Source: Bradyrhizobium yuanmingense (GTDB taxonomy: Bacteria > Pseudomonadota > Alphaproteobacteria > Rhizobiales > Xanthobacteraceae). From it: 64,000 nt of DNA. Both the position numbers and the translations under genes were made by a program. Location: contig NZ_FMAE01000003.1 in assembly GCF_900094575.1 (NCBI RefSeq), positions 248,001 through 312,000 on the forward strand, in the 5' to 3' direction. The notes beneath the pieces are model-generated. The model saw only the letters and a list, made by a program, of their open reading frames with translations, was not told the DNA's origin and searched no databases. Positions 17,362-27,739 of this stretch are shown here, in pieces. The first letter of the stretch is position 1. The number at the start of each line of letters is the position of its first letter.

Positions 17362-18813
17362 TCAGCGCGGCAGATCCGTCTTCCCCATCAAAAACGTATC
17401 GATCGACCGCGCGCACAGCCGGCCCTCGCGGATCGCCCACACGACGAGCGATTGCCCACGCCGCATGTCGCCGGCGGTGAACACGTTCGGGCGCGAGGTC
17501 TGGTAGTCCAGCGTGTTGGCCTTGACGTTGCCGCGGGGGTCGAGCTCGACCGCGAGCAGCTTCAGGAGGCCCTCGTGCACGGGATGGACGAAGCCCATCG
17601 CGAGCAGGACGAGCTCGGCGTCGAGCTCGAACTCGGTGCCGGCAATCGGCTTGAACTTGTCGTCGACGCGGACGCAGTGCAGCTTCTTGACCTGGCCGTT
17701 CTCGCCAGAGAACTTCTGGGTCAGTACGGCGTATTCGCGCACCGCGCCTTCGGCCTGGCTCGAGGAGGTCCGCATCTTCAGCGGCCAGTTCGGCCAGGTC
17801 AGGCCCTTGTTCTCGCGCTCAGGGGGAGCGGGCATGATCTCGAGCTGGGTCACCGACAGCGCGCCCTGGCGCAGCGAGGTACCGATGCAGTCCGAACCGG
17901 TGTCGCCGCCGCCGATGACGACGACATGTTTGCCGCCGGCCAGGATTTCCTGGACGCCGCCGAGAGGCTCCTCGGAGACGCGGCGGTTCTGCTGCGGCAG
18001 GAAGTCCATGGCGTAGTGGATGCCGGCGAGCTCGCGGCCGGGGATCGGCAGGTCGCGCGGGGCTTCCGCACCGCCGGTCAGCGCCACGGCGTCGTACTCG
18101 TTGAGCATCTCGCGCGGATCGACGTTGCCCTCAGCGCCGACATGGCTGTTGTAGTGGAAGGTGACGCCTTCAGCTTCCATCTGCGCCACGCGGCGGTCGA
18201 TGACGCCCTTCTCCATCTTGAAGTCGGGGATGCCGTAACGCAGCAGGCCGCCGGCCTTGGCGAACTTCTCGTAGACGTGGACGTCGTGGCCGGCGCGCGC
18301 CAGCTGCTGCGCGCAGGCCATGCCGGCGGGACCCGAGCCGATCACCGCGACCTTCTTGCCGGTCTTGACCGTAGCGACTTCAGGCTGGAGCCAGCCATTG
18401 TCCCAGGCGCGGTCGACGATCGCACATTCGATGGTCTTGATGGTGACCGGGTTGTCGTCGATGTTGAGCGTGCAGGACGCCTCGCACGGCGCCGGGCAGA
18501 TGCGCCCGGTGAACTCCGGGAAATTGTTGGTCGAGTGCAGGTTGCGCGAGGCCTCTTCCCAATTGCCCTGGTAGACGAGGTCGTTCCAGTCCGGAATCTG
18601 GTTGTTGACCGGGCAACCGGGCGTGCCGGGCGCGACCGAGCCGGTGCCGTGGCAATAGGGAATGCCGCAGTTCATGCAGCGCGCAGCCTGGTCGCGCACC
18701 TCCTTCTCGGAGAGCGGAACGACGAATTCCTTGTAATGCTTCACGCGCTCGGCGACCGGGGTGTACTTGCGGTCGTGCCGTTCGATTTCCAGAAAACCCG
18801 TGATCTTGCCCAT
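17362..18813 (-). CDS. gltD: Glutamate synthase (NADPH) small subunit (483 aa)
   Basis: Electron-transfer subunit that passes NADPH electrons to the large subunit for glutamate synthesis from glutamine and 2-oxoglutarate. N-terminal Fe-S Cys clusters are visible ([10 protein letters not shown] and CPAPCEASC), followed by an FAD-binding [17 protein letters not shown] turn and an NADPH-binding [11 protein letters not shown] turn, and a C-terminal FAD segment around [11 protein letters not shown]. Length and start are typical. It lies 155 bases after gltB on the same strand, separated by a repeat. Confidence 0.97.
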   Translation of the reverse strand: MGKITGFLEIERHDRKYTPVAERVKHYKEFVVPLSEKEVRDQAARCMNCGIPYCHGTGSVAPGTPGCPVNNQIPDWNDLVYQGNWEEASRNLHSTNNFPEFTGRICPAPCEASCTLNIDDNPVTIKTIECAIVDRAWDNGWLQPEVATVKTGKKVAVIGSGPAGMACAQQLARAGHDVHVYEKFAKAGGLLRYGIPDFKMEKGVIDRRVAQMEAEGVTFHYNSHVGAEGNVDPREMLNEYDAVALTGGAEAPRDLPIPGRELAGIHYAMDFLPQQNRRVSEEPLGGVQEILAGGKHVVVIGGGDTGSDCIGTSLRQGALSVTQLEIMPAPPERENKGLTWPNWPLKMRTSSSQAEGAVREYAVLTQKFSGENGQVKKLHCVRVDDKFKPIAGTEFELDAELVLLAMGFVHPVHEGLLKLLAVELDPRGNVKANTLDYQTSRPNVFTAGDMRRGQSLVVWAIREGRLCARSIDTFLMGKTDLPR

Positions 18814-18853
18814 TAAACCCGAAGTCCCTGCCGCTTAAGCTCTTTGTTCTCTC

Positions 18854-18963
18854 ACTCCTCATCCTGAGGAGCGGCGCGCCTTTCGCGCCGCGTCTCGAAG
18901 GATGGAGGCCCGGATGGTGACCTCATGGTTCGAGATGCGCTCCGCGCTCCTCACCATGAGGGT
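18854..18963. repeat. Intergenic repeat (CTCCTCATCCTGAGGAG type) between gltB and gltD
   Basis: Contains the hairpin CTCCTCATCCTGAGGAG, a GGCGCGCC-type inner palindrome, and a terminal CTCCTCACCATGAGGG arm. It lies inside the glt operon, where such a structure could set the relative amounts of the two subunits. Confidence 0.75.
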
Positions 18964-18968
18964 TTTTT

Positions 18969-21900
18969 CTACGCCCCGATCGCGATTTTCGGCTCGGCGT
19001 CCGCGTTGGCCGCCATCTCGCGCAGCGCGCGCCGGTACTCGACCGGCATCACCTTGCGGAATTTGGGCAGCCAGTCCTTCCAATTGGCAAGGATGTCGGC
19101 GGCGCGCTTGGAGCCGGTGGCTTTGGCGTGGCGCGAGATCAGGACGTGCAGCCGCTCGACGTCGGAGGCGAGCAGGTTCCTGAACACGTCGACCCGGCCA
19201 TGCGCCTCGAGGTCGCCGGCATGGTGATAGGTGCCGGCGTTGATCAGCTCCTCCGACAGCACCGGCTCGAGCTCGACCATGCTGAGGTTGCACAGCTTGT
19301 CGAAGTCGCCGGCCTCGTCGAGCACGTAGGCGATACCGCCGGACATGCCGGCCGCGAAGTTGCGCCCGGTCTTGCCGAGCACGACCACGATGCCGCCGGT
19401 CATGTATTCGCAGCAATGATCGCCCGCGCCCTCGACCACGGCGACCGCGCCCGAGTTACGCACGGCAAAACGCTCGCCGGCGATGCCACGGAAGTAGCAC
19501 TCGCCCTCGATCGCGCCGTACATCACGGTGTTGCCGACGATGATGCTCTCTTCCGGCACGATGGCCGAGTTCCTCGGCGGCTTGACGATGATCTTGCCGC
19601 CCGAGAGGCCCTTGCCGACATAGTCGTTGCCTTCACCTTCGAGCTCGAAGGTGACGCCGTGGGCGAGCCAGGCGCCGAAGGCCTGACCTGCGGTGCCCGT
19701 GAGGCTGACATGGATCGTGTCGTGCGGCAGGCCGGCATGGCCGTAGATCTTGGCGACCGCGCCGGACAGCATCGCGCCTGCGGAGCGGTTGGTGCTGTTG
19801 ATGGCGGCCTCGATCTTCACCGGCGCGCCGCGATCGAGCGCTGCTTGCGCCTTCTCGATCAGCGTACGGTCGAGCACTGCTTCCAGATGATGGTTCTGGC
19901 GCTCGGAGTGATAGATCTTCTGGCCCTTCTCTTCCTTCTGCTTGACGAAGAGCTTGGAGAAGTCGAGCCCCTTGGCCTTCCAATGCGCGACCAGCTTGGT
20001 CTGGTCGAGCAGCTGCACCTGGCCGACCATCTCGTTGAAGGTGCGGAAGCCGAGCGAAGCCATGATCTCGCGGACTTCCTCCGCGACGAAAAAGAAGTAG
20101 TTGATCACGTGCTCGGGCTGGCCGGTGAAGCGCTTGCGCAGGACGGGGTCCTGGGTCGCGACGCCGACCGGGCAGGTGTTGAGATGGCACTTGCGCATCA
20201 TGATACAGCCGGCCGCAATCAAGGGAGCGGTGGCGAAGCCGAACTCGTCGGCGCCCAGCAGCGCGCCGATCACGACGTCACGGCCGGTGCGGAAGCCGCC
20301 GTCGACCTGGACCACGATGCGGCTGCGCAGCCGCTCGCGCACCAGGGTCTGGTGGGTTTCGGCGAGCCCGATTTCCCACGGCGATCCCGCATGCTTGATC
20401 GAGGTCAGCGGCGAAGCACCCGTGCCGCCCTCGAAGCCCGCGATGGTGACATGGTCGGCGCGCGCCTTGGCGACGCCCGCGGCCACAGTGCCGACGCCGA
20501 TCTCCGAGACGAGCTTGACCGAGACGTCGCCGGTCGGGTTGACGTTCTTGAGGTCGTAGATGAGCTGCGCCAGGTCCTCGATCGAGTAGATGTCGTGGTG
20601 CGGCGGCGGCGAGATCAGGCCGACGCCCGGCGTCGAGTGCCGGACTCTTGCGATGGTCGCGTCGACCTTGTGGCCGGGCAGCTGGCCACCTTCGCCGGGC
20701 TTGGCACCCTGCGCCATCTTGATCTGCATCATGTCGGAGTTGACGAGATACTCCGTCGTGACGCCGAAGCGGCCCGAGGCGACCTGCTTGATCGCCGAAC
20801 GCATGGAATCGCCGTTCGGCATCGGCTTGAAGCGGTCGGCTTCCTCGCCGCCTTCGCCGGTGTTCGACTTGCCGCCGATCCGGTTCATGGCGATCGCGAG
20901 CGTGGTGTGCGCCTCGCGCGAGATCGAGCCGAAGCTCATCGCACCGGTGGCGAAACGCTTGACGATCTCCTTGGCCGGCTCGACCTGGTCGAGCGGGATC
21001 GGCTTGCGCTTTTCTTCCTCCGCGTTCTTGATCCGGAACAGGCCGCGCAGCGTCAACAGGCGCTCCGACTGCTCGTTGAGGATCTTGGCGAAGGCGCGGT
21101 AGCGCTCCTGCGAATTGCCGCGCGCGGCGTGCTGCAGCAGCGACACCGACTCCGCGGTCCAGGCATGGTCCTCGCCGCGGCTGCGATAGGCATATTCGCC
21201 GCCGACATCGAGCGCGGTCTTGTAGACCTGCGCCTCGCCGAACGCGTCGGCATGACGGCGCACGGCTTCCTCGGCGATCTCGCCAAGGCCGACGCCCTCG
21301 ACGCGGGTATGCGTGCCGGCGAAGAACTTGGCGACGAAGTCGGCCTTGAGGCCGACCGCGTCGAAGATCTGCGCGCCGCAATAGGACTGGTAGGTCGAGA
21401 TGCCCATCTTGGACATCACCTTGAGCAGGCCCTTGCCGATCGACTTGATGTAGCGCTTGACGATCTCATAGTCGTCGAGCGAGCCGGGCAGGCGGTCCTT
21501 CATCGCGGTGATGGTCTCGAACGCGAGGTAGGGATTGATCGCTTCGGCGCCGTAGCCGGCAAGGCAGGCGAAGTGATGCACTTCGCGCGGCTCGCCGGAT
21601 TCGACGACGAGACCGACCGAGGTGCGCAGGCCGGTGCGGATCAGGTGATGATGCACGGCGGCGCAGGCCAGTAGCGATGGGATCGGCACGCGGTCGGTGC
21701 CGACCATGCGGTCGGACAGGATGATGATGTTGACGCCCTCGCGCACCGCGCTTTCGGCGCGCGCGCAGAGCTCGTCGAGCACCTGGTCCATGCCCGCCGC
21801 GCCGAGGCCGGCGTGGAAGGTGGTGTCCAGCGTGCGAGACTTGAAGTGCGACTCGGCCACCTCCGAGATCGAGCGGATCTTTTCCAAGTCCGCGTCGGTC

Positions 21901-23714
21901 AGGATCGGCTGGCGCACTTCGAGGCGCTTGGTCGTGGCCATGCCCTGCAGGTCGAACAGGTTCGGCCGCGGCCCGATGATCGAGACCAGGCTCATCACCA
22001 GCTCTTCGCGGATCGGGTCGATCGGCGGGTTGGTGACCTGCGCGAAGTTCTGCTTGAAGTAGGTGAACAGCGGCTTGGCCTTGTCCGACAGCGCCGAAAT
22101 CGGCGTGTCGTTGCCCATCGAGCCCGCGGCTTCCTCGCCCGTGGCCGCCATCGGCGTCATCAGGATGGTGATGTCTTCCTGGCTGTAACCGAACGCCTGC
22201 TGGCGGTCGAGCAGCGACAGGTTGGAGCGCACGCCTGTCGTCGGCACCTTCGGCAGGTCTTCGAGCACGATCTGGGTGCGCTCAAGCCACTCCTTGTAGG
22301 GATGGCTGGCGGCGAGCGAAGCCTTGATCTCGTCGTCCGGGATCAGGCGGCCCTGCTCGAGGTCGACCAGCAGCATCTTTCCCGGCTGCAGCCGCCACTT
22401 GGTGATGATCTGGTCCTCGGGGATCGTCAGCACGCCCATCTCGGACGCCATGACGATGCGATCGTCCTTGGTGACGAGATAGCGCGCGGGCCTCAGGCCG
22501 TTGCGGTCGAGCGTGGCGCCGATCTGGCGGCCGTCGGTGAAGGCGATCGCGGCCGGGCCGTCCCACGGCTCCATCAGCGCGGCATGATATTCGTAGAAGG
22601 CGCGGCGCTTCTCATCCATCAAGGGATTGCCGGCCCACGCCTCCGGAATCATCATCATCACGGCGTGCGGCAGCGAGTAGCCGCCCTGCACCAGGAATTC
22701 GAGCGCGTTGTCGAAGCAGGCGGTGTCCGACTGTCCTTCATAGGAGATCGGCCAAAGCCGGTTGATGTCCTTGCCGTAGAGCTCGGAGCTGACCGAGGCC
22801 TGGCGCGCCGCCATCCAGTTGACGTTGCCGCGCAGCGTGTTGATCTCGCCGTTATGCGCGATCATGCGGTAGGGATGCGCCAGCGACCAGGCCGGGAAGG
22901 TGTTGGTCGAGAAGCGCTGGTGCACGAGCGCGAGCGCGCTCTCGAAGTCAGCCTCGTGCAGATCGGGATAGTACTTGCCGAGCTGGTCGGCGAGGAACAT
23001 GCCCTTGTAGATCACGGTGCGGCAGGACAGCGAGCACGGGTAATAGCCGGCGAGGCCGCGGTCGCGGCGCTGGTAGATCGCCTGCGAGATCGACTTGCGC
23101 AGGATGTAGAGCCGGCGCTCGAACTCGTCCTCGGTCTTGGCGGTGCCGTTGCGGCCGATGAACACCTGCATGCAGGCGGGCTCGGTCGGCTTCACGGTGA
23201 CGCCCAGCGAGGAATTGTCGGTCGGCACGTCGCGCCAGCCGAGCAGGGTCAGGCCCTCTTCCTTGATCTGGTCGGCGACGATGCTCTTGATGACGTTGCG
23301 CCAGGCGGTGTCGCGCGGCATGAACAACGCGCCGATGGCGTATTCGCCGGGCGCCGGCAACTTGAAGCCGAGTTCGGAGGCCTTACGGCTGAAGAAGGCG
23401 TGCGGGATCTGCACCAGAATGCCGGCGCCGTCGCCGGCGCGCGGGTCGGCGCCGACGGCACCGCGATGCTCGAGGTTGCAGAGGATGCTCAGCGCGTCCG
23501 AGACGATCTCGTGCGACTTCTTGCCCTTGATGTTGGCGATGAAGCCGACGCCGCAAGAGTCCTTTTCCAGGCTGGGATCGTACAGGCCTTCGGCTTCGGG
23601 GCGCGAATTGTGCTCTTGAATCGGTGAGGTGATCGGATCGGTCGTTTTCGAGGCGACCGTCGCCGACAGCTCTTCTGCCACGATGTTTGCGCGCTCGAAT
23701 TGCGACCCGTTCAT
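18969..23714 (-). CDS. gltB: Glutamate synthase (NADPH) large subunit (1581 aa)
   Basis: Catalyses glutamine hydrolysis and glutamate formation. The class-II amidotransferase nucleophile is C54 (KDSCGVGF), so a propeptide of about 53 residues is probably removed. Then come the central and FMN domains ([22 protein letters not shown]), the 3Fe-4S Cys cluster ([12 protein letters not shown]) and the C-terminal GXGXG beta-helix. The ATG at 23712-23714, with AGGACAGGAA upstream, is preferred over a 67-residue longer frame lacking family features. With gltD this is the ammonium-assimilating GOGAT. Confidence 0.97.
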   Translation of the reverse strand: MNGSQFERANIVAEELSATVASKTTDPITSPIQEHNSRPEAEGLYDPSLEKDSCGVGFIANIKGKKSHEIVSDALSILCNLEHRGAVGADPRAGDGAGILVQIPHAFFSRKASELGFKLPAPGEYAIGALFMPRDTAWRNVIKSIVADQIKEEGLTLLGWRDVPTDNSSLGVTVKPTEPACMQVFIGRNGTAKTEDEFERRLYILRKSISQAIYQRRDRGLAGYYPCSLSCRTVIYKGMFLADQLGKYYPDLHEADFESALALVHQRFSTNTFPAWSLAHPYRMIAHNGEINTLRGNVNWMAARQASVSSELYGKDINRLWPISYEGQSDTACFDNALEFLVQGGYSLPHAVMMMIPEAWAGNPLMDEKRRAFYEYHAALMEPWDGPAAIAFTDGRQIGATLDRNGLRPARYLVTKDDRIVMASEMGVLTIPEDQIITKWRLQPGKMLLVDLEQGRLIPDDEIKASLAASHPYKEWLERTQIVLEDLPKVPTTGVRSNLSLLDRQQAFGYSQEDITILMTPMAATGEEAAGSMGNDTPISALSDKAKPLFTYFKQNFAQVTNPPIDPIREELVMSLVSIIGPRPNLFDLQGMATTKRLEVRQPILTDADLEKIRSISEVAESHFKSRTLDTTFHAGLGAAGMDQVLDELCARAESAVREGVNIIILSDRMVGTDRVPIPSLLACAAVHHHLIRTGLRTSVGLVVESGEPREVHHFACLAGYGAEAINPYLAFETITAMKDRLPGSLDDYEIVKRYIKSIGKGLLKVMSKMGISTYQSYCGAQIFDAVGLKADFVAKFFAGTHTRVEGVGLGEIAEEAVRRHADAFGEAQVYKTALDVGGEYAYRSRGEDHAWTAESVSLLQHAARGNSQERYRAFAKILNEQSERLLTLRGLFRIKNAEEEKRKPIPLDQVEPAKEIVKRFATGAMSFGSISREAHTTLAIAMNRIGGKSNTGEGGEEADRFKPMPNGDSMRSAIKQVASGRFGVTTEYLVNSDMMQIKMAQGAKPGEGGQLPGHKVDATIARVRHSTPGVGLISPPPHHDIYSIEDLAQLIYDLKNVNPTGDVSVKLVSEIGVGTVAAGVAKARADHVTIAGFEGGTGASPLTSIKHAGSPWEIGLAETHQTLVRERLRSRIVVQVDGGFRTGRDVVIGALLGADEFGFATAPLIAAGCIMMRKCHLNTCPVGVATQDPVLRKRFTGQPEHVINYFFFVAEEVREIMASLGFRTFNEMVGQVQLLDQTKLVAHWKAKGLDFSKLFVKQKEEKGQKIYHSERQNHHLEAVLDRTLIEKAQAALDRGAPVKIEAAINSTNRSAGAMLSGAVAKIYGHAGLPHDTIHVSLTGTAGQAFGAWLAHGVTFELEGEGNDYVGKGLSGGKIIVKPPRNSAIVPEESIIVGNTVMYGAIEGECYFRGIAGERFAVRNSGAVAVVEGAGDHCCEYMTGGIVVVLGKTGRNFAAGMSGGIAYVLDEAGDFDKLCNLSMVELEPVLSEELINAGTYHHAGDLEAHGRVDVFRNLLASDVERLHVLISRHAKATGSKRAADILANWKDWLPKFRKVMPVEYRRALREMAANADAEPKIAIGA

Positions 23715-24204
23715 TGTTCCTGTCCTCTCCATGCGGCAAGCTGCCTCACCGCCATCTTCGGCGCACCTTGGGCGTCCCGCGGCACCCGCTCCTGGGCCAC
23801 CGCTCGTCCTCTGCGAGCCGCATTTTCTTAAATTCAGGCCTAGGCGTTCTTCGTCCCCGAGAACGGCTTTGCCTGGTACCTTGCCGGCGCTCGAGAGCAC
23901 CAGTTCTCGCTGCAATCCCTATGCCGGAACCGCAAGCAAAATGAGACAGTCTTCCTGTCCTAACCATCACCTTGCCAAATTTTTGTCTAGCACACAAGCG
24001 CGCGGAAGTCCCGATTCCGCAAAAGTCAATCGATCGCTTTCCAAAAGTTGCGCAGCCCCGGTTTTGAGGCAAACACGCCCTGATCCGGCCCCGGCGGCGC
24101 CGAAATCCCAAATGAAGCTTCGGATCAACCCTTCGGAAGGCGCGCCACGCCGCGAGAAGCGAAAGAGGGCGGCCACCGGAGGGCCTGACAGGAGCGTCTG
24201 GATC
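23715..24204. other. 490-base divergent intergenic region upstream of gltB
   Basis: Holds the promoters of gltB (minus) and of the secreted Pro/Ala-rich protein (plus). The AT-richer core at about 23935-24030 is the most promoter-like stretch; a minus-strand TAGACA-N17-TGGTTA is a weak candidate. I looked for a sigma54 GG-N10-GC element and found none convincing. No gene or RNA is supported. Confidence 0.4.
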
Positions 24205-24960
24205 ATGAAGTTTTTCACAGGATGTGTGGCCGCCGCCGTGCTGGCGCTGGGTGCCAGTGCGGGGCAGGCCCAGGTTCCCGCGAGCGGTATCGCCAGAGGG
24301 GCCGTCATCGCGGTCTCGGATTTCGACGGGCCCTATGCGCCGCCGGAAGCCGCCCCGCCGCCGCGCTACGGTTATGGCTACGAGGAGCGCGGCCCTGCGC
24401 TGGCCTTGTTGCCGCCGACCGAGGTTTACGCCGTGCTGCGCGAAAACGGCTTCTCGCCGCTCGGCATTCCGCGCCTGCGCGGCGGCGTCTACACCATCGC
24501 GGTGATCGACAGAAACGGCGACGATGGCCGGCTGGTGATCGACGCCCGCGACGGGCGGATCATCCGCTTCATGCCCGCCCCTGACGCCTATGGCATGGCG
24601 CCCGCCTATGACGAGCGCGCGGTCGCGCCCTACGGGCCGCAAACCGCACTGCCGCCGACCGTGGTCCGCGGCGGCCCGCCGCGCCCGCCGGCGTCGATCC
24701 CGCATGTGGCAAGCCGCGCCGTGCCGCTGCCGAAGGCCGCCCCGCGGCGCGCTGAGACGCCGGTCGCCGCGAAGCCGGCCGCGCCCACCGCGCAGCAGGC
24801 TCAGGCAGTGCAGGCCCAGCCGGCGCAGCAGGCCGCCGTGGTGCAAGCCAAGCCGGCCGAGGCCGCCCCGCAAGCAATCGCACCAACCGTCGGTCAGGCC
24901 CGGCCGGCTCCGACCATCCTGCCGACGCAGGACATGCCGGCTGCGCAGGGGCTGGACTAA
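24205..24960 (+). CDS. Secreted Pro/Ala-rich protein of unknown function (251 aa)
   Basis: A signal peptide (about residues 1-22, ending AGQAQ) precedes a compact region (about 60-125) with PPTEVYAVLRENGFSPLG and VIDRNGDDGRLVIDARDGRIIRF-like content that resembles a small PepSY-like fold. After it comes a low-complexity tail rich in Pro, Ala and Gln. The ATG at 24205 has AGGAG upstream. A strong terminator follows. It is probably periplasmic and the function is unknown. Confidence 0.75.
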   Translation: MKFFTGCVAAAVLALGASAGQAQVPASGIARGAVIAVSDFDGPYAPPEAAPPPRYGYGYEERGPALALLPPTEVYAVLRENGFSPLGIPRLRGGVYTIAVIDRNGDDGRLVIDARDGRIIRFMPAPDAYGMAPAYDERAVAPYGPQTALPPTVVRGGPPRPPASIPHVASRAVPLPKAAPRRAETPVAAKPAAPTAQQAQAVQAQPAQQAAVVQAKPAEAAPQAIAPTVGQARPAPTILPTQDMPAAQGLD

Positions 24961-24974
24961 GCGTCAGCGAACGG

Positions 24975-25004
24975 AAAGCGCCCGAGAATCTCTCGGGCGC
25001 TTTT
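24975..25004 (+). terminator. Intrinsic terminator after the secreted protein
   Basis: Perfect 10-bp stem GCGCCCGAGA / TCTCGGGCGC with a 3-base loop followed by TTTT. An AAA run on the other side means it may also serve the convergent hydrolase gene. Confidence 0.85.
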
Positions 25005-25022
25005 GCGTGAACTGACCGCGTG

Positions 25023-25793
25023 TCAGCTCCGCGGATACCCCGCCGCATCCAGGATCAGATTCGCCACCTCCTTCGGATGCGACACCAGCGAGAGGTGGCC
25101 GGCATCGAGCTCGATCGTGGTGGCGTTCATGCGCTTGGCGAGGAAGCGCTCGAAATCGGGGTTGATGGTGTAGTCGTTCTTCGACACCGCGTACCAGCTC
25201 GGCTTGGAGCGCCAGGCCGCCTCCGTGGTGCGGCCGGCGAAGATCGAGGCCGCCGTCGGCCATTGCACGGCGTAGAGCTCCTTGGCCTGCGCCGGCTTCA
25301 CGCCGTTGGCGAAGTACTTCAGGAAGGCCTCTTCCGAGAGCTTGGTGTAGCCGTCGCGCTCGACGATGCCGGCGCGCGCCGGCCCGGCCGGAAACTGCTT
25401 CGACAGCGCCACGAAATCCTCGTTCGCATCGGGCGCGCGTGCGGCGACGTAGACGAGGCCGGTGACCTTCGGGTCGGTGCCGACCTGGCTGATCACGGTG
25501 CCGCCCCAGGAATGCGCGACCAGCACCGTCGGCCCGTCCTGCTCGGCCAGCGCCCGCTTGGTCGCCTCGACGGAGTCGCTGAGCGAGGACAGCGGATTCT
25601 GCACGGCGGTCACATGCAGGCCTGCAGCCTGCAGGATCGGGATCACCTCCGACCAGCTCGAGCCGTCGGCCCAGGCGCCGTGCACCAACACGACGTTCTT
25701 CGCTTTGACCGTCTGCGGTGTCTGGGCATGAGCGAGGTTGAGAGGAGCGGCCAAAAGGCTCGCGGCGACGAAAAGGCTGCGCCAGAGTGACAT
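25023..25793 (-). CDS. Secreted alpha/beta-hydrolase (256 aa)
   Basis: Signal peptide (about residues 1-24, ending LNLAHAQ), then the alpha/beta-hydrolase core: oxyanion segment VLVHGAWADGSSW, nucleophile elbow VAHSWGG with catalytic Ser, and a late Asp/His pair (DAGHLSLVSHP). It resembles the hydroxynitrile-lyase/esterase-like hydrolases common in soil bacteria. The ATG at 25791-25793 has GGAGAA upstream. It is a monocistronic unit between two terminators. Substrate unknown. Confidence 0.88.
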   Translation of the reverse strand: MSLWRSLFVAASLLAAPLNLAHAQTPQTVKAKNVVLVHGAWADGSSWSEVIPILQAAGLHVTAVQNPLSSLSDSVEATKRALAEQDGPTVLVAHSWGGTVISQVGTDPKVTGLVYVAARAPDANEDFVALSKQFPAGPARAGIVERDGYTKLSEEAFLKYFANGVKPAQAKELYAVQWPTAASIFAGRTTEAAWRSKPSWYAVSKNDYTINPDFERFLAKRMNATTIELDAGHLSLVSHPKEVANLILDAAGYPRS

Positions 25794-25883
25794 GATCTTC
25801 TCCGTGTTTTTGGTTCGATGCCCAAAGGACGGAGAGCGAGGCAACGGTGTTACGCCATCACTGCTCTGTGATGCATTGCAACG

Positions 25884-25914
25884 AAAAAAACGCCCCGGGG
25901 CACCGGGGCGTTTT
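25884..25914 (-). terminator. Intrinsic terminator after the Hsp20 gene
   Basis: Stem CGCCCCGG / CCGGGGCG with a 4-base loop, followed on the minus strand by a run of seven T; the plus-strand side has TTTT too. It closes the Hsp20 transcript 36 bases after its stop. Confidence 0.88.
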
Positions 25915-25949
25915 CGCAACCTGGACGTCGCCGGGTTTGGTCGCCTGGC

Positions 25950-26414
25950 TCAGGCGGCCTGCGCGGCGGAGTTCTCGATCACCTGCGCCTTGGCGCCGGC
26001 GTTGATCGCGATCTGGCGCGGCTTCTTGGCCTCGGGAATCTCGCGGACGAGGTCGACGTGAAGCAGCCCGTTCTCGAGCGAGGCGTCCTTCACCTGCACG
26101 AAGTCGGCAAGCTGGAAGGCGCGCTCGAAGGCACGCGCGGCGATGCCGCGGTAGAGCACTTCGGATTTCGAGTTCTCGTTCGCGACTTTCTCGCCCTTGA
26201 TCGTCAGCGTGTTTTCCTTGGCGACGATGGAGAGCTCATCCTTGGCAAAGCCCGAGACCGCAACGGTGATGCGGTAGGCGTTCTCGCCGGTGCGCTCGAT
26301 GTTGTAGGGGGGATAACCGGGGCTGCCGTCGGAGCTGGCCTGGTCGAGCAGGTTGAAGAGACGGTCGAAGCCGACGGTGGAACGATAGAACGGAGTGAGA
26401 TCGTAGCTACGCAT
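25950..26414 (-). CDS. Hsp20 small heat-shock protein (154 aa)
   Basis: ATP-independent holdase chaperone. The alpha-crystallin domain spans about residues 38-130, with YRITVAVSGFAKDELSIVAKE and the GIAARAFERAFQLADFVQV block, then an ENGLLHVDLVREIPEAKKPR C-terminal I-x-I/V-type region. The N-terminus (MRSYDLTPFYRSTVGFDRLF) is typical of class A rhizobial sHsps. The start at 26412-26414 follows GGAGG at seven bases. That GGAGG is sequestered in a hairpin with a bulged G, and a sigma32-like promoter lies further upstream, so expression is probably heat-controlled at two levels. Confidence 0.95.
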   Translation of the reverse strand: MRSYDLTPFYRSTVGFDRLFNLLDQASSDGSPGYPPYNIERTGENAYRITVAVSGFAKDELSIVAKENTLTIKGEKVANENSKSEVLYRGIAARAFERAFQLADFVQVKDASLENGLLHVDLVREIPEAKKPRQIAINAGAKAQVIENSAAQAA

Positions 26415-26526
26415 GGTCAAGTCCTCCATTGAGCGACTGTTGGTAACCCGCCCGCCAATCGGGCCGGGCTTTAGTCTGTGTGCAGCCTGATGTTCCGGTT
26501 CCGAAACACTGGTAGCGGCCTGCACG
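26415..26526 (-). promoter_or_regulatory. ROSE-type RNA thermometer in the Hsp20 leader
   Basis: The last hairpin of the ~112-nt leader (plus 26420-26438) pairs the Shine-Dalgarno GGAGGACT with AGTCGCTC: 4 bp (AGTC/GACT), a single bulged G, then 3 bp (CTC/GAG) and an AATG loop. The strand facing the ribosome site reads UCGCU, the U(U/C)GCU signature of ROSE elements, and the bulged G opposite the Shine-Dalgarno is their hallmark. Further upstream are GTTTCG/CGGAAC and CCCG-rich hairpins. ROSE control of small Hsp genes is established in Bradyrhizobium; assignment here is from visible structure, without a model search. Confidence 0.82.
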
Positions 26527-26532
26527 AAGGTG

Positions 26533-26560
26533 ATATGGGTGGAACGAGACGGCGTTCAAG
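26533..26560 (-). promoter_or_regulatory. Sigma32 (RpoH)-like promoter of the Hsp20 gene
   Basis: On the minus strand, CTTGAA (plus 26555-26560) is followed after 14 bases by ACCCATAT (plus 26533-26540), close to the heat-shock consensus CTTGAA-N13/15-CCCCATNT. It would start transcription near 26526, giving exactly the leader that folds into the thermometer. Confidence 0.7.
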
Positions 26561-26630
26561 AGGGCGGGACAGGCGCCTTTTCGGCGCTTTGGCCCCTTGA
26601 TTTGCAGCACTTCCCGCCCAAGCACGCCCA

Positions 26631-27578
26631 ATGACGCTGGTCTCGATTCCCGCCAATCCGGTCCCCGAAAACGTCGTCAGCGGCACCATCAAGACCCCTG
26701 ATGGCGTCGAGCTGCGCTTTGCGCGCTGGGCGCCGCCGGCGAACCGCAAGGGTACGGTCTGCGTCTTCACCGGGCGCAGCGAGCAGATCGAGAAATATTT
26801 CGAGACCGTGCGCGACCTGCGCGACCGCGGCTTTGCGGTGGCGATGATCGACTGGCGCGGGCAGGGCCATTCGTCGCGCCGCCTGCGCGATCCGCGCAAG
26901 GGCTATGTGCGCGACTTCGCCGATTTCGAAATCGACGTCGAGACCTTCGTGCAGCAGGTGGTGCTGCCGGATTGCCCGCCGCCATTCTTCGCGCTCGCCC
27001 ATTCCATGGGCGGCACGGTGCTGCTGCGGGTGGCCCATGCCGGCAAGCGCTGGTTCGACCGCATGGTGCTGTCTGCGCCGATGATCGACCTGCCCGGGCG
27101 CACCACCTCGCTGCCGGTGCGTGCGCTGCTCAAGACGATGCGCCTGCTCGGGCAGGGCGGCCGCTACGTTCCCGGCGGCAGCGACCGCCTCACCGGGCTC
27201 GAACCCTTCATCAACAATCCCTTGACCAGCGATCCGGTCCGCTATGCGCGCAACGCCGCGATCCTGGAGGAAGACCCGACGCTTGGCCTAGCCTCGCCGA
27301 CGGTCGCCTGGGCCGATACCGCCTTCCGCGCGATGCACACCTTCAAGCGCGTGAACTACCCCTCCCAGATCCGCCAGCCGATCCTGATGCTGGCGGCCTC
27401 CAACGATACCGTGGTCTCGACCGCGGCGATCGAGGAATTCGCCTATCATTTGCGCGCCGGCTCCCATCTCGTGATCGCCGGTGCCAAGCACGAGATCCTC
27501 CAGGAGCAGGACCGCTACCGCGCGCAGTTCTGGGCCGCCTTCGACGCCTTCGTGCCGGGCACGCCGCTGTTCAAGTGA
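26631..27578 (+). CDS. Alpha/beta-hydrolase, lysophospholipase PldB-like (315 aa)
   Basis: Serine hydrolase of the Hydrolase_4 group: GRSEQIEKYFETVRDLRDRGF, MIDWRGQGHS, nucleophile elbow ALAHSMGGTV and a C-terminal Asp/His (AASNDTVV and GAKHEILQE). These are monoacylglycerol lipase / lysophospholipase-like features. No signal peptide. It is divergent from the Hsp20 unit and followed by a repeat. Confidence 0.9.
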   Translation: MTLVSIPANPVPENVVSGTIKTPDGVELRFARWAPPANRKGTVCVFTGRSEQIEKYFETVRDLRDRGFAVAMIDWRGQGHSSRRLRDPRKGYVRDFADFEIDVETFVQQVVLPDCPPPFFALAHSMGGTVLLRVAHAGKRWFDRMVLSAPMIDLPGRTTSLPVRALLKTMRLLGQGGRYVPGGSDRLTGLEPFINNPLTSDPVRYARNAAILEEDPTLGLASPTVAWADTAFRAMHTFKRVNYPSQIRQPILMLAASNDTVVSTAAIEEFAYHLRAGSHLVIAGAKHEILQEQDRYRAQFWAAFDAFVPGTPLFK

Positions 27579-27641
27579 GAAGAGATCGGGAGCCTCCACG
27601 AGGACGATGAGAATCGGAGTCGAGGAGCGTCCTCATTCTCC

Positions 27642-27726
27642 GTCATTGCGAGGAGCTCTTGCGACGAAGCAATCCAGGCTATCTCCGCGGCGACAGCCTG
27701 GATTGCTTCGCTGCGCTCGCAATGAC
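27642..27726. repeat. Intergenic palindromic repeat (CGTCATTGCGAGGAGC type)
   Basis: Arms CGTCATTGCGAGGAGC and the inverse GCGCTCGCAATGACG enclose a second inverted pair, GAAGCAATCCAGGCT / AGCCTGGATTGCTTC, so the whole 85 bases can fold into one long hairpin. Lies between convergent genes. Confidence 0.88.
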
Positions 27727-27739
27727 GAAGCAAGATTCT

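Noticed and set aside
19128..21674. Long plus-strand open frame opposite gltB
   Set aside because: Antisense shadow of a gene with complete glutamate synthase motifs; composition (Asp/Val/Arg/His-rich) is typical of such shadows.
23715..24204. Sigma54 promoter for glutamate synthase
   Set aside because: No GG-N10-GC element with a flanking TGGCA/TTGC pattern could be found.
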